Shown here in pieces: positions 42,441 through 51,357 of a DNA stretch of 64,000 bases. Where the stretch lies: contig CAMECH010000001.1 in the NCBI GenBank assembly GCA_945913015.1, positions 167,287 to 231,286 of the forward strand. Direction: 5' to 3'. The notes beneath the pieces are model-generated. The model ran no database searches. It was not told the origin of the DNA and saw only the letters and a list, made by a program, of their open reading frames with translations. The position numbers were made by a program, and so were the translations under genes. The DNA comes from an uncultured Bacteroides sp. (GTDB lineage: Bacteria > Bacillota > Clostridia > Lachnospirales > Lachnospiraceae). How positions within the stretch are numbered: the first letter of the stretch is position 1; the number at the start of each line of letters is the position of its first letter.

Positions 42441-44618
42441 TTATGTATCAATCCGCTGACGCTCCACAAGCTCTGCAAAAAATCCTTTATTATTTATCAG
42501 CGCTTCATAAGTTCCGTCCTCAATAATTTTTCCGCCGTCAAGCACAATAATCCTGTCGCACTGACGAATGGTGGAAAGCCTGTGTGCTATTACAATTCGT
42601 GTGCACTTGAGACCGTCAAGGGCTTCCGAAACTTTCTTCTGTGTTATATTATCCAGCGCACTTGTCGCCTCATCAAAAATCAGTACCTTCGGTTTCGGTG
42701 CAATGGCACGCGCTATCATAAGACGCTGCCGCTGCCCTCCTGAAATACCTCCGCTGCCCTCTGAGATAATCGTGTGCATACCCATAGGCATATTTCTTAT
42801 GTCATCTGCAATTCCTGCAAGCTCCGCCGCTTCCCATGCATCGTCCAGAGTAAGCCACGGCGCCGAAATGACAATATTAGAAAATATATCACCCTGAAAC
42901 AGCTTTCCGTCCTGCATAACAGAGCCGATATTGCGGCGCAGAGACTTCAAATCAAGTGAATTTATGTCCCTGCCGTCATAATACACCGCACCCCTCTGAG
43001 GCTTTTCAAATCCCAACAGAAGACGCATCAGAGTTGACTTTCCGCAGCCGGTTTTTCCGACAACCGCAACATATTGCCCCGGACGTATTTTTAATGAAAT
43101 ATTGTCAAGCACAAACGGCATATCATCATTGTATCTGAATGAGACATTATTTATTTCAATGCCCCCGGATAAACGTGTAACTATCTGTTTATTTTCAGAC
43201 GCTTCCGGAACTGTTTCAAGAATCGGTTTTGCCATTTCAAGCACCGGCTTTATCTTTGATGCGCTTAAGGCAATATTGGCAGCAGTCATAAATGCACCCG
43301 ATACCATGCCGTATGCCGCAGTAAATGCATAATAATCCGCAACCGAAATACCGCTTTTAACCGAAAAGAAATACATCAAAATATTTCCTATTAATGAAAC
43401 TGCCGTACTTATAACACCGCTTAACAGCAAAATCAGGGGAATACCATATGTATGCTGTGCCTCTTCTGTATAAAGTCGTACCCAGCGTGAAAATGCGCGT
43501 TTCTCAGAACCTGACAGCTTTATTTTCTGTATGCCTGAAATCAGTGCATAACTCATGCCATCCTTTTTACTGGAAATCTCCATCTGCTTCTGATTCTCCC
43601 GCATCCTCATAACCGAATCCATTACTGTAAGCGCTACAGTCACGGCAATAATGCACAGTGCAGGAATCACAAGCATCGGCGCATAAATAAATATCTGGGA
43701 TATATATGCAAGCGAAAACACCGATGTAAGTCCCGAAATCATGAATGTTGAAACAAGTGTCGAGCAGAGTGAATTTATATACTGTGACCTGCTTGCAAGT
43801 TCTCCCGAACTGTATTTCTTAAAGAAATCAGGTGGAAGTGACAGCAGTCTTGACATAGTTGCTGCCTGCACCGATATTTCCATCTGAGTTGATATGCGGC
43901 TCATTAAAAGTGAGCCAAATCCATTTATCAGCATGGAGCTTACTGTTACGCTAACGGAAAAAACCGCAATTGAAATCAAAAGCCGCAGACTTCCGCTTGT
44001 AACTACGTCAGAAAAAATAATGTGCGTAATCTTTGTATTAAGCATACCGATTAATGTGCCTATTATCATCATAATGATGAAAATGACACCTGCCCTTATG
44101 GGAATACATCCAATAATGTATTTTATAAGGTCGGAAATTCCTAATTTCTTCTGAGGAAACGGCTTGTAAAAACATATCGCCTCCTCTTCAAGAAGTTTTT
44201 CTGTTTTACTGCCGAGTTTTATCCTTTTGCCGGATGATTCGTCAAAAAAGCTGTAGCCCCCGAATCTGCCCGGAATCAGTGCAACAACCGTTCCGTCCTT
44301 TTTGGTTCCAAGCATTGCCCCGGCTGCATCCTTATACCATCCCGGTTCAAGAATAACATTCCGCAACATGATACCACACGGACGACATATATACTCAAGC
44401 TGGTCATCAAGCTTTCTTACGCTTTCGGGAATATCTCTGGACTTTAAATGATAATAGTGCATTACTTCATCTATCGCATTTTTGGTTTTCTGCCTGTCAT
44501 CTGTTAAATTTTTCTGTCTGCGGCGTGTTATTACGGATACAATTGCATCTATGCTTTCGGAAAAATCTTCATTGTCTTTTCTTTTCCGCTCCCTGATTTG
44601 TTCATCAAACCAACTCAT
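42441..44618 (-). CDS. NHLP-type peptide export ABC transporter (permease/ATPase, no C39 domain)
   Basis: A 725-residue half-transporter. The N-terminal 150 residues are a soluble domain without a peptidase cysteine. About six membrane helices follow (residues 165-450) and a C-terminal ATPase has Walker A VGKTGCGKSTLM, signature ISGGQRQRLMIARAI and Walker B KVLIFDEATSALD. This layout is the second exporter subunit of NHLM/NHLP bacteriocin loci, which pairs with the C39-bearing one. AAAGGAG precedes the ATG. It probably forms a heterodimer with the next gene product, 15 bases away. Confidence 0.88.
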   Translation of the reverse strand: MSWFDEQIRERKRKDNEDFSESIDAIVSVITRRRQKNLTDDRQKTKNAIDEVMHYYHLKSRDIPESVRKLDDQLEYICRPCGIMLRNVILEPGWYKDAAGAMLGTKKDGTVVALIPGRFGGYSFFDESSGKRIKLGSKTEKLLEEEAICFYKPFPQKKLGISDLIKYIIGCIPIRAGVIFIIMMIIGTLIGMLNTKITHIIFSDVVTSGSLRLLISIAVFSVSVTVSSMLINGFGSLLMSRISTQMEISVQAATMSRLLSLPPDFFKKYSSGELASRSQYINSLCSTLVSTFMISGLTSVFSLAYISQIFIYAPMLVIPALCIIAVTVALTVMDSVMRMRENQKQMEISSKKDGMSYALISGIQKIKLSGSEKRAFSRWVRLYTEEAQHTYGIPLILLLSGVISTAVSLIGNILMYFFSVKSGISVADYYAFTAAYGMVSGAFMTAANIALSASKIKPVLEMAKPILETVPEASENKQIVTRLSGGIEINNVSFRYNDDMPFVLDNISLKIRPGQYVAVVGKTGCGKSTLMRLLLGFEKPQRGAVYYDGRDINSLDLKSLRRNIGSVMQDGKLFQGDIFSNIVISAPWLTLDDAWEAAELAGIADDIRNMPMGMHTIISEGSGGISGGQRQRLMIARAIAPKPKVLIFDEATSALDNITQKKVSEALDGLKCTRIVIAHRLSTIRQCDRIIVLDGGKIIEDGTYEALINNKGFFAELVERQRIDT

Positions 44619-44633
44619 ACCGATTCTCCTTTC

Positions 44634-46829
44634 CTAGTCATTCGATACAAGCTCGGTGTATCTTCCGCCTTTGGCATAAAGCTCATAATGTGTTCCGCGC
44701 TCTACTTCCACACCATTATCCATTACAATAATTTCATCACAGTCACGTATTGTTGAAAGACGGTGTGCAACTATAATACAGGTAATCCCCCGCTCCTTGA
44801 TTGCTTTGACTACATCATGCTCAGTTTTTGCATCAAGCGCAGAAGTTGCCTCATCCATAATTATAATAGTCGGATCCTGGGCAAGAACCCGGGCAATTTC
44901 CAGTCTCTGACGCTGGCCTCCCGAGAAATTTTTCCCGCCTTCCGTAAGTTTACACTGATAACCGCCTTCCCGCAGCATAATATCCTCATGAAGCTGCGCA
45001 TCGCGGGCCGCCAGAATCATTTCAAAATCCTCAATCGAACTGTCCCACATTTTAATATTGTTGGCAATCGTGTCCTCAAACAGTATTATATCCTGATCTA
45101 CTACTGCAATGGAGCCTGTAAATACATTACGGTCAATCTCTTTTAACGGCCTGCCGTCGTATAGAATTTCTCCGCTCCACGGCTTGTAAAGCCCCGAAAT
45201 AAGCTTTGATATTGTAGACTTACCGCAGCCTGACGGCCCGACAAGCGCCACCTGACTGCCCGGTTTAAGTGTTAAATTAAAATCCTTTATAAGCGGATCT
45301 GCCAGTCTTGAATAACCGAAAGTAACATTGCGCATTTCAAGGCCGCCTGAAAGCTTTGCATAACTTGCATCGTCGTCCTCTTCGTCTTTTTCGCTCTCAT
45401 AGCACTCATCATCCGGGTACTGCATAACATCCTCGATACGCTCCATTGAGGTACGCATTTCCTGTAATGACTGACCTGCGGAAATAAGAGTTACAGCCGG
45501 TGCTGAAAAAGCGGAGAGAAATCCCTGAAATGCCATAATCATACCAATGGTAAAAGACCCTTCCATTGCATACCATACACCAAGCATCAGCACCAGTGCA
45601 GAGCACAATGATGAGACCAAAGCCGGCAGCATGCCCAGGTACTGGTTAAGCTTTGCGAATTTTACTCTCTGCGCATTTACGCTTGCCTGATAACCTGACC
45701 AGCGCTTAAAGAAACCATTTTCAGCGCCGCTCGCCTTAATAGTTTCTATCATTTCTATTCCTGAAACAGTGGCAGACGAAAGCTTTCCTAAATCACGCAT
45801 CTGCACACGTGTAATATTTACCCTTTTTTGTGAAATAATCCGGGAAATAAACATATTAATTATGATTGAAGTAATACCTATGAGAGTCAGCACCGGACTG
45901 TAGCGAAGCATAACCACCAGATAAAACACCATCATAATTGCATTGAGCACAAGCGGTGCAAACGTATCAACAAGCGCATTGGCAACACCGGCATTCGCAC
46001 TCTGTCTGCTCTGAATATCCCCTGCCATACGCTGTGAGAAAAATTCCAGCGGCATATGCAGTACCTTCCACAAAAATGTCGTATTTCCTATAACAGCGAG
46101 CTTTCCGTTAATCTTGTTTGAAAAAACAGTCTCAACTGCCGCAACGACAATCTGTATTACCGATACAACAGAAAGTGCCGCAATGAACGGATAAAACCAC
46201 TCCGGGTTCTTTCCGGTCAAAAGCCTGTCAAGAAATATACGTGAAAATGCAGGTGTAATTATACCTATAAGGGAGGCAATCAGCGTGCATATTATTACAA
46301 ATGCAACAGCGACTCCCGCCCCTTTCATGCGTTTTTTTGCGAATGCAAGAACACTCTTCGGCTTACCTCCCGGAACAAAATCCTCATTCGGTTCAAACAT
46401 AAGACAGATTCCCGTAAAGGATTTGTCAAAGGTTTCCATTGTAACGCTGTACGTTCCCCTTGCCGGGTCATTCAGGACAGCCTTATTGCCCTTAAATCCG
46501 TTAAGCACAACAAAGTGATTAAAATTCCAGTGTATAATGCACGGAAAAGAGCCGCTTTTCTTAAGTTCATCCGGTTCATAACGGTAACCCTTTGCCGTAA
46601 GACCATAGCTTCTCGCAGCGATAAGTACATTTTTGGCATTGGAACCGTCTCTTGATACACCGCAGTCAACTCTCAGCTGTTCAAGCGGAACCCATTTCCC
46701 GTAATATGCCATAATCATTGCAAGCGATGCAGCTCCGCACTCTAAGGCTTCCATCTGCATTATTACCGGCACCTTTGCACATCCGTGGGTAATAGGCGCC
46801 TTAATTTTTTTAGATTTATTATTTTTCAT
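44634..46829 (-). CDS. Peptidase C39 ABC exporter (NHLM type)
   Basis: A 731-residue transporter. The N-terminal C39 protease has the catalytic cysteine in QMEALECGAASLAMIMAYYG, and the histidine in WNFNHFVVLNG and aspartate in LNDPARG. Six membrane helices and an ATPase follow (VGPSGCGKSTISKL, FSGGQRQRLEIARVL, IIIMDEATSALD). C39 domains cut leaders at double-glycine-type sites during export, matching the peptide genes downstream. The ATG at 46829 follows a GGTGA site; an earlier in-frame ATG lies 12 bases upstream. Confidence 0.93.
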   Translation of the reverse strand: MKNNKSKKIKAPITHGCAKVPVIMQMEALECGAASLAMIMAYYGKWVPLEQLRVDCGVSRDGSNAKNVLIAARSYGLTAKGYRYEPDELKKSGSFPCIIHWNFNHFVVLNGFKGNKAVLNDPARGTYSVTMETFDKSFTGICLMFEPNEDFVPGGKPKSVLAFAKKRMKGAGVAVAFVIICTLIASLIGIITPAFSRIFLDRLLTGKNPEWFYPFIAALSVVSVIQIVVAAVETVFSNKINGKLAVIGNTTFLWKVLHMPLEFFSQRMAGDIQSRQSANAGVANALVDTFAPLVLNAIMMVFYLVVMLRYSPVLTLIGITSIIINMFISRIISQKRVNITRVQMRDLGKLSSATVSGIEMIETIKASGAENGFFKRWSGYQASVNAQRVKFAKLNQYLGMLPALVSSLCSALVLMLGVWYAMEGSFTIGMIMAFQGFLSAFSAPAVTLISAGQSLQEMRTSMERIEDVMQYPDDECYESEKDEEDDDASYAKLSGGLEMRNVTFGYSRLADPLIKDFNLTLKPGSQVALVGPSGCGKSTISKLISGLYKPWSGEILYDGRPLKEIDRNVFTGSIAVVDQDIILFEDTIANNIKMWDSSIEDFEMILAARDAQLHEDIMLREGGYQCKLTEGGKNFSGGQRQRLEIARVLAQDPTIIIMDEATSALDAKTEHDVVKAIKERGITCIIVAHRLSTIRDCDEIIVMDNGVEVERGTHYELYAKGGRYTELVSND

Positions 46830-46872
46830 GCTAATCACCATTTTGCAGACGCTTTTGTTCAATGCCATGAAT

Positions 46873-47346
46873 CTAATTAAATACAAATGACATAGGTGCA
46901 ACTCTTTCTGTTATGATTTCAGCCGGATAAATTCCATCTTCAAGGCTGATGTCTGTTTCAACGACATAAACCCACTCGCCTCTCCGGATGTTTCCTACAT
47001 GAAGCTTATAGTCCTCAAAATCATCGCCTGCTGCTATCGGCTTTGCAGATATTCCTGTGATGCGGTATTCCTTATTCTCAATAACTACAGGCATATCCTT
47101 TTTGACAGCCCCGATATCCGATTCTTTAACATAACATACGACTTTTCCATTCTCACTTTCAGCCGCCACCATTAATTTGGTGTCTATTCTTCCAAATACA
47201 CCCCAGACACAGACTCCCACTAAAAGTATTACTGCCGCTCCAAGCACCATCCATACTGCCGGGTTGGTAACCCTTATATAATCTGTGAGCTGCTCGGGAG
47301 AAGAAATTCTTTCTATGCTTTTTTTCCTAAAAATATTATTATTCAT
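46873..47346 (-). CDS. Short HlyD-like secretion adaptor of the NHLM system
   Basis: A 157-residue membrane-anchored protein with one helix (NPAVWMVLGAAVILLVGVCVWG) and then a beta-rich part with biotinyl-lipoyl-like strands (KLMVAAESENGKVVCYVKES). Unlike most adaptors of this family it lacks the long coiled-coil hairpin, which fits a Gram-positive exporter. It lies upstream of the C39 transporter and is probably its partner. GAGGA five bases before the ATG at 47346 decides the start; a longer frame overlaps the Cys-rich gene. Confidence 0.78.
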   Translation of the reverse strand: MNNNIFRKKSIERISSPEQLTDYIRVTNPAVWMVLGAAVILLVGVCVWGVFGRIDTKLMVAAESENGKVVCYVKESDIGAVKKDMPVVIENKEYRITGISAKPIAAGDDFEDYKLHVGNIRRGEWVYVVETDISLEDGIYPAEIITERVAPMSFVFN

Positions 47347-47437
47347 ATCAATCCTCATTTCTGAGCGATTTATCGCCAAAGAAACCACATGTGCTGCTGC
47401 ATATTTTACTACACAAAGGACATCACAAGGACACGCA

Positions 47438-47680
47438 CTATCTGCCGCTCCTGATTTCTGCAATTACCGCATCGTAGTTCTCCGGTCTGTGTGGGAAGCT
47501 GCAATTTGTACACACTTTGATTTTTCTTCCCTCCTTCTCAATAAAAGAAGGATTGCCCGGACATTTTTCTTTATTATACAACGGACAGTAGCAGAAAAGG
47601 CAATTAAAATTTTCTAAGCCCTTATGGCAGGGAAAATACTGACACTCCCTGTTTTCAAAAAAACGATATGAATTTTCCAT
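47438..47680 (-). CDS. Cysteine-rich small metal-binding protein (PF04071-like)
   Basis: An 80-residue protein packed with cysteines: RECQYFPCHKGL, FNCLFCYCPLY, KEKCPGN, VCTNCSFPHRPENYD. The pattern matches the small Cys-rich domain often seen next to cobalamin genes in clostridia; it may carry cobalt or another metal, but no activity is proven. Two start codons are possible (47686 or 47680); GAGG is better spaced to the second. It lies between the cobalamin operon and the peptide-export operon, just after copy 3 of the repeat. Confidence 0.75.
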   Translation of the reverse strand: MENSYRFFENRECQYFPCHKGLENFNCLFCYCPLYNKEKCPGNPSFIEKEGRKIKVCTNCSFPHRPENYDAVIAEIRSGR

Positions 47681-47700
47681 ATACATTTACCTCACTCTTT

Positions 47701-47922
47701 TATATAACAGGCGCTTCTGAAGCTATTCTTTTAACAGTGCAAGTTGTACAATATAAACAATCCGCGAGCAGGATGCTTTGTACCCGTCGGTGCTTATATG
47801 CCGTATTGTGGCATATTATGCACCGCTACGAGGTACATGCAGCAAAAGCGGGTCCTGCGACGGATTGTTTATATGTACAACTGCAGTGCTTATTGATGAG
47901 TTTCACAACCGCCTGTTATATA
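47701..47922 (+). repeat. Structured inverted-repeat element, copy 3
   Basis: About 222 bp and the longest copy. Arms TATATAACAGGC and GCCTGTTATATA close it, then the same TTGTACA / TATAAACAATCCG stem and conserved core follow. Compared with copy 1 it has GCAGGA/TCCTGC in place of GCAGTA/TACTGC and GCC/GGC in place of GCT/AGC in the apical stem, both pair-preserving changes. Its right arm overlaps the end of cbiA and supplies that gene's last codons and stop. Confidence 0.88.
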
Positions 47923-49312
47923 TTGCAGCTTTCTTTACGAATGCTTCTGCAAAAGACGGATTGGACGGATAATAAAGATGCGCAAAACCAAGCCAGTAAT
48001 TCTCACCTTCTATCACACATGAATATGTTTTTCCGGTGGAAGGCTTTACTGCCAGACAGTCATCACCATTATTCGTACTGTCATAATAATGAAACTCATG
48101 CCCACGTATAACTTCACCGTCCGGCATGAAAATACTGCGCTTTTCCTTTACCTCGATATATCCGAAGCGCACAGCTTTTCCCTTATAAGAGCATACTGCC
48201 GGAATAACTCCTGCAAAATCGTAACTTATGCCATCCTTATCCGTTATCGCAGAGTGCAGATACATAAATCCGCCGCATTCCGCCACAACCGGCATCCCGC
48301 TGTCAAACGCTTTTTTAACCGCTCCCCGCATACTTAAATTGCCGCTTAACTTATCCGCATACAGCTCCGGATATCCGCCTCCAAGCAAAAGCGCGTCGCA
48401 TCCGTCGGGGAGCCCTTTGTCGTAAAGAGGCGAGAAATATTTTATTTGCGCACCAAAGTCTTTCAGCATACGCAGATTATCTTCATAATAAAAGCAGAAT
48501 GCTTCATCCATTGCAACGGCAATCACAGGTCTTTCGTGATTTATAAATCCGTCAGCTTCTGTCTTAAGAAATGTACTTTCCTGAGTCCGTGTAATTTGCC
48601 CGCTGCCTAAGCCGACCAGAGCCTCTGCACTTTCAGCAATCTCACGGATTGCTTCCACGGAAACTGTCTTTGCCAATTCCTCTGCCGCATCTGCAAGCTG
48701 CGCTTTTATATCCGACAGTTCATCGGGAAGCACAAGTCCAAGATGCCTGCTTTCTATATTCAGGTCTTTCTTATCAGGAAAATATCCCAGCACATTTATA
48801 TTTAATTCTTTCTCTATCAACGGTTTTATTGTCTCAAAATATGGCTTATGCATTCTGTTTAAAATCACACCCTTGATAAGCCGCTCCTTATCATACGCCA
48901 TAAATCCCGCAATCAGCGGTATCACAGACTGTCCCATTCCCTTTGCGTCTACAACAAGAATAACCGGCGTCTTTGTGATTTTTGCAATATGATAGGATGA
49001 ACCTTCCTCGCTGACACCTCCAAGCCCGTCAAAAAGCCCCATCACGCCCTCTAAAACAGCAAAGTCTTCTTCCGTCCTGTCTTTGAGAAAAATCTGCCGG
49101 GTCATTTCCTCACCCGTAAAAAACGAATCAAGATTTCTTGACGGCACACCTATTACTTTTTTATGAAACAGCGGGTCAATATAATCCGGCCCGCATTTAT
49201 AAGAAACCACACGCTCTCCTTCGTTTTTCAACGCCTGAAGCAGCGCACATGTAATTGTTGTTTTGCCGCTTCCGCTTTTTGGTGCGGCAATCATAATCCT
49301 TTTCAGTTTCAT
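47903..49312 (-). CDS. cbiA: Cobyrinate a,c-diamide synthase (CbiA)
   Basis: A 469-residue enzyme that amidates the a and c side chains of cobyrinate using ATP and glutamine. The N-terminal P-loop domain reads APKSGSGKTTITCALL, with YKCGPDYIDPLFH; the C-terminal glutaminase domain has VVAECGGFMYLH with the nucleophilic cysteine and HEFHYYD. The gene overlaps the end of the CbiJET gene by four bases. Its last six or so codons lie in the arm of repeat copy 3, so the C-terminal end YNRRL is element-derived. Confidence 0.94.
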   Translation of the reverse strand: MKLKRIMIAAPKSGSGKTTITCALLQALKNEGERVVSYKCGPDYIDPLFHKKVIGVPSRNLDSFFTGEEMTRQIFLKDRTEEDFAVLEGVMGLFDGLGGVSEEGSSYHIAKITKTPVILVVDAKGMGQSVIPLIAGFMAYDKERLIKGVILNRMHKPYFETIKPLIEKELNINVLGYFPDKKDLNIESRHLGLVLPDELSDIKAQLADAAEELAKTVSVEAIREIAESAEALVGLGSGQITRTQESTFLKTEADGFINHERPVIAVAMDEAFCFYYEDNLRMLKDFGAQIKYFSPLYDKGLPDGCDALLLGGGYPELYADKLSGNLSMRGAVKKAFDSGMPVVAECGGFMYLHSAITDKDGISYDFAGVIPAVCSYKGKAVRFGYIEVKEKRSIFMPDGEVIRGHEFHYYDSTNNGDDCLAVKPSTGKTYSCVIEGENYWLGFAHLYYPSNPSFAEAFVKKAAIYNRRL

Positions 49313-51357
49313 TTTTTATCCTCATAAAAATTAAATGAAAAAATGTAGACGGGGTTTTCAGCATGCATCAAATGATATGCGCCTGTTTTTTGGGCCCTGC
49401 TCACCTGAAGACAGACCAGTTCCTCGTTTTCTACCGGATATAATGACGGTATCTCATTTATCTGCGCAATTGTCTCAAGGCTGACCGCATTTATGACTAC
49501 CCGCATTGCAGGATTTATATTATATAAGGTCTGCAATATTTCCTTAAGCCCGCCTTTGCTGCCACCGATAAATGCGTGTGTGGCTTTTGGAAGCTCCAAA
49601 AGTCCTTCCGGGGCTTTTGCCTCTGTGACCCTGATATTGTCCAGTCCGAACTTCTTCCTGTTTTGTTCAATCAGCGCAACGGCCTCTTTTTTCTGTTCGA
49701 CGGCGTATACCATGACATCATCGGAAAGCCCTGCCACCTCTACGGCAATCGAACCTGTTCCGCTTCCGATATCGTAGACAACCGCTGATTTGTGAAGCTT
49801 TAATTTGCAGATGCTTACCTCCCTTACCTCCTCCTTTGTCATAGGGACCTTATCCCTGTCAAACTCTGAATCCGCAGTTCCGTGCGTAAGTTTTTGAGGA
49901 ACGGCTGAAGGATTTTTGATAAAGCAGGTGTATAAGCCTTCTTCCGTAAGATTAATGCATTCCTGCGGTGTCATTTTTTCAATCTTTTTGTTCCCTCCGG
50001 ACATCTGATATCCGACAAGCACCTCACACGCGTCAAGTCCTGCCTCTGCCAAGGCTTTTCCCAGCCGGTTTACATCTTTTACCCCTGACGTAAGCAGATA
50101 TGTCTTTGGCTCTGTTTTGATTCTGCCCGCAAGATTGTATATTTCTTTTCCATGCATACTGAGTATAGCTGCATCCTGATAGCTTTCCCCTATACATGAT
50201 GCCAGATATGCAACCGAAGAAATTCCCGGCATAATATGTACCGATGCATTCAGCCTGCCTTTCTCTGTCTCTCCCAGAAGAGCATCATAAAGTGCCTGAC
50301 ATCCGCTGTAAAATCCACTGTCACCGGAAAAAAGCACAACTGCTTTCAGATTGTGCGGTAATATTTTCTTCTCCTGAACCTCCTTAAGATACGGAATAAT
50401 CTGCTTTGCAAGATAAAAAGGCTTTTTCTCAATTTTCGGATTATATGGTGCAATGATTCTTTGGGCACCAAGCAAAATGTCTGCATCCTCTATCGCATCA
50501 TACACTTCCTTGGTCAGAGTGTCTTTACTACCCATTCCGGCTCCTGCGAGAACAATCTGCATTCCGGTATCAGTCTGCGAATCTTTCCTGATTTTTCTTT
50601 CACACAGCTTTTCCAGTTCATTGCATACTTCCGAAAATGTAAATCCCTCATCCTCAGACGGATGTCCGATAACATACAGCAAAATTCCCGTATTTTTGGC
50701 TGCCGTAAGTTTTTCCGGATAACCGCCTGATTTTCCGCTCTGCTTCGTAACCATACATGAAATGTTATACTGATGAATTAATGCTTCATTCATCTCTGCG
50801 GTAAACGGCCCCTGCATGGCAATAATCCTGTTTCCCTTAATCCCCTGTTCCATACACAGAGAAAGACTTTCCATGCCCGGAAGCACTCTCACAAAAAGTC
50901 TGCTTTTTATCTCTTCCGAAACGCAATACCTTGAAAGCTCTTTGCTTCCTGTCGTAAGCAGGATATTTCCATTTGTTTTCTGCAATTCTTCTGCGCACGC
51001 TTCATTTGTATCAAAATAAACCGCTCCCTGATATGTCTGCGAAACATCAAGCTCTCTTTTTAACCGCAGATACGGAATATCCGCTTCTTGCATTGCTGAT
51101 TTTATATTATCCGTAACCACATCGGCATAAGGGTGCGTAGCGTCAACCACTGCCTCAAAATTTCCATTCCGGATAAACTCTTCTATCTCTTCCCGGTTCA
51201 TTCTTCCGCGATGAACCTTCATCAGCGGATGTTCTTTTAACACAACCTCGCCATACTCTGTTGCAACACAGACAGTATGCGCTATTCCTGATGCCGCCAG
51301 ACATTCAGACAGTTCTCTTCCTTCAGTTGTCCCTGCAAATATCAGTATCTCTTTCAA
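49309..51357 (-). CDS. cbiJET: Fused precorrin-6A reductase / precorrin-6Y methyltransferase-decarboxylase (CbiJ-CbiE-CbiT)
   Basis: A 682-residue three-domain protein. Residues 1-245 are CbiJ/CobK (LIFAGTTEGRELSE, VDATHPYADVV, LLTTGSKEL). About 265-470 is CbiE (IVLAGAGMGSKDTLT, VLFSGDSGFYSG), which methylates C5. The C-terminus is CbiT (VYDIGSGTGSIAVEVA, FIGGSKGGLKEIL), which methylates C15 and removes the acetate arm. CbiE-CbiT fusions are common; adding CbiJ gives three consecutive steps on one chain. A TTG start eight bases after GAGG is used and overlaps cbiH by 35 bp. Confidence 0.93.
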   Translation of the reverse strand: MKEILIFAGTTEGRELSECLAASGIAHTVCVATEYGEVVLKEHPLMKVHRGRMNREEIEEFIRNGNFEAVVDATHPYADVVTDNIKSAMQEADIPYLRLKRELDVSQTYQGAVYFDTNEACAEELQKTNGNILLTTGSKELSRYCVSEEIKSRLFVRVLPGMESLSLCMEQGIKGNRIIAMQGPFTAEMNEALIHQYNISCMVTKQSGKSGGYPEKLTAAKNTGILLYVIGHPSEDEGFTFSEVCNELEKLCERKIRKDSQTDTGMQIVLAGAGMGSKDTLTKEVYDAIEDADILLGAQRIIAPYNPKIEKKPFYLAKQIIPYLKEVQEKKILPHNLKAVVLFSGDSGFYSGCQALYDALLGETEKGRLNASVHIMPGISSVAYLASCIGESYQDAAILSMHGKEIYNLAGRIKTEPKTYLLTSGVKDVNRLGKALAEAGLDACEVLVGYQMSGGNKKIEKMTPQECINLTEEGLYTCFIKNPSAVPQKLTHGTADSEFDRDKVPMTKEEVREVSICKLKLHKSAVVYDIGSGTGSIAVEVAGLSDDVMVYAVEQKKEAVALIEQNRKKFGLDNIRVTEAKAPEGLLELPKATHAFIGGSKGGLKEILQTLYNINPAMRVVINAVSLETIAQINEIPSLYPVENEELVCLQVSRAQKTGAYHLMHAENPVYIFSFNFYEDKK

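Noticed and set aside
47668-48111. Plus-strand open frame across repeat copy 3 and cbiA
   Set aside because: It is antisense to cbiA and made of repeat sequence; no start signal.
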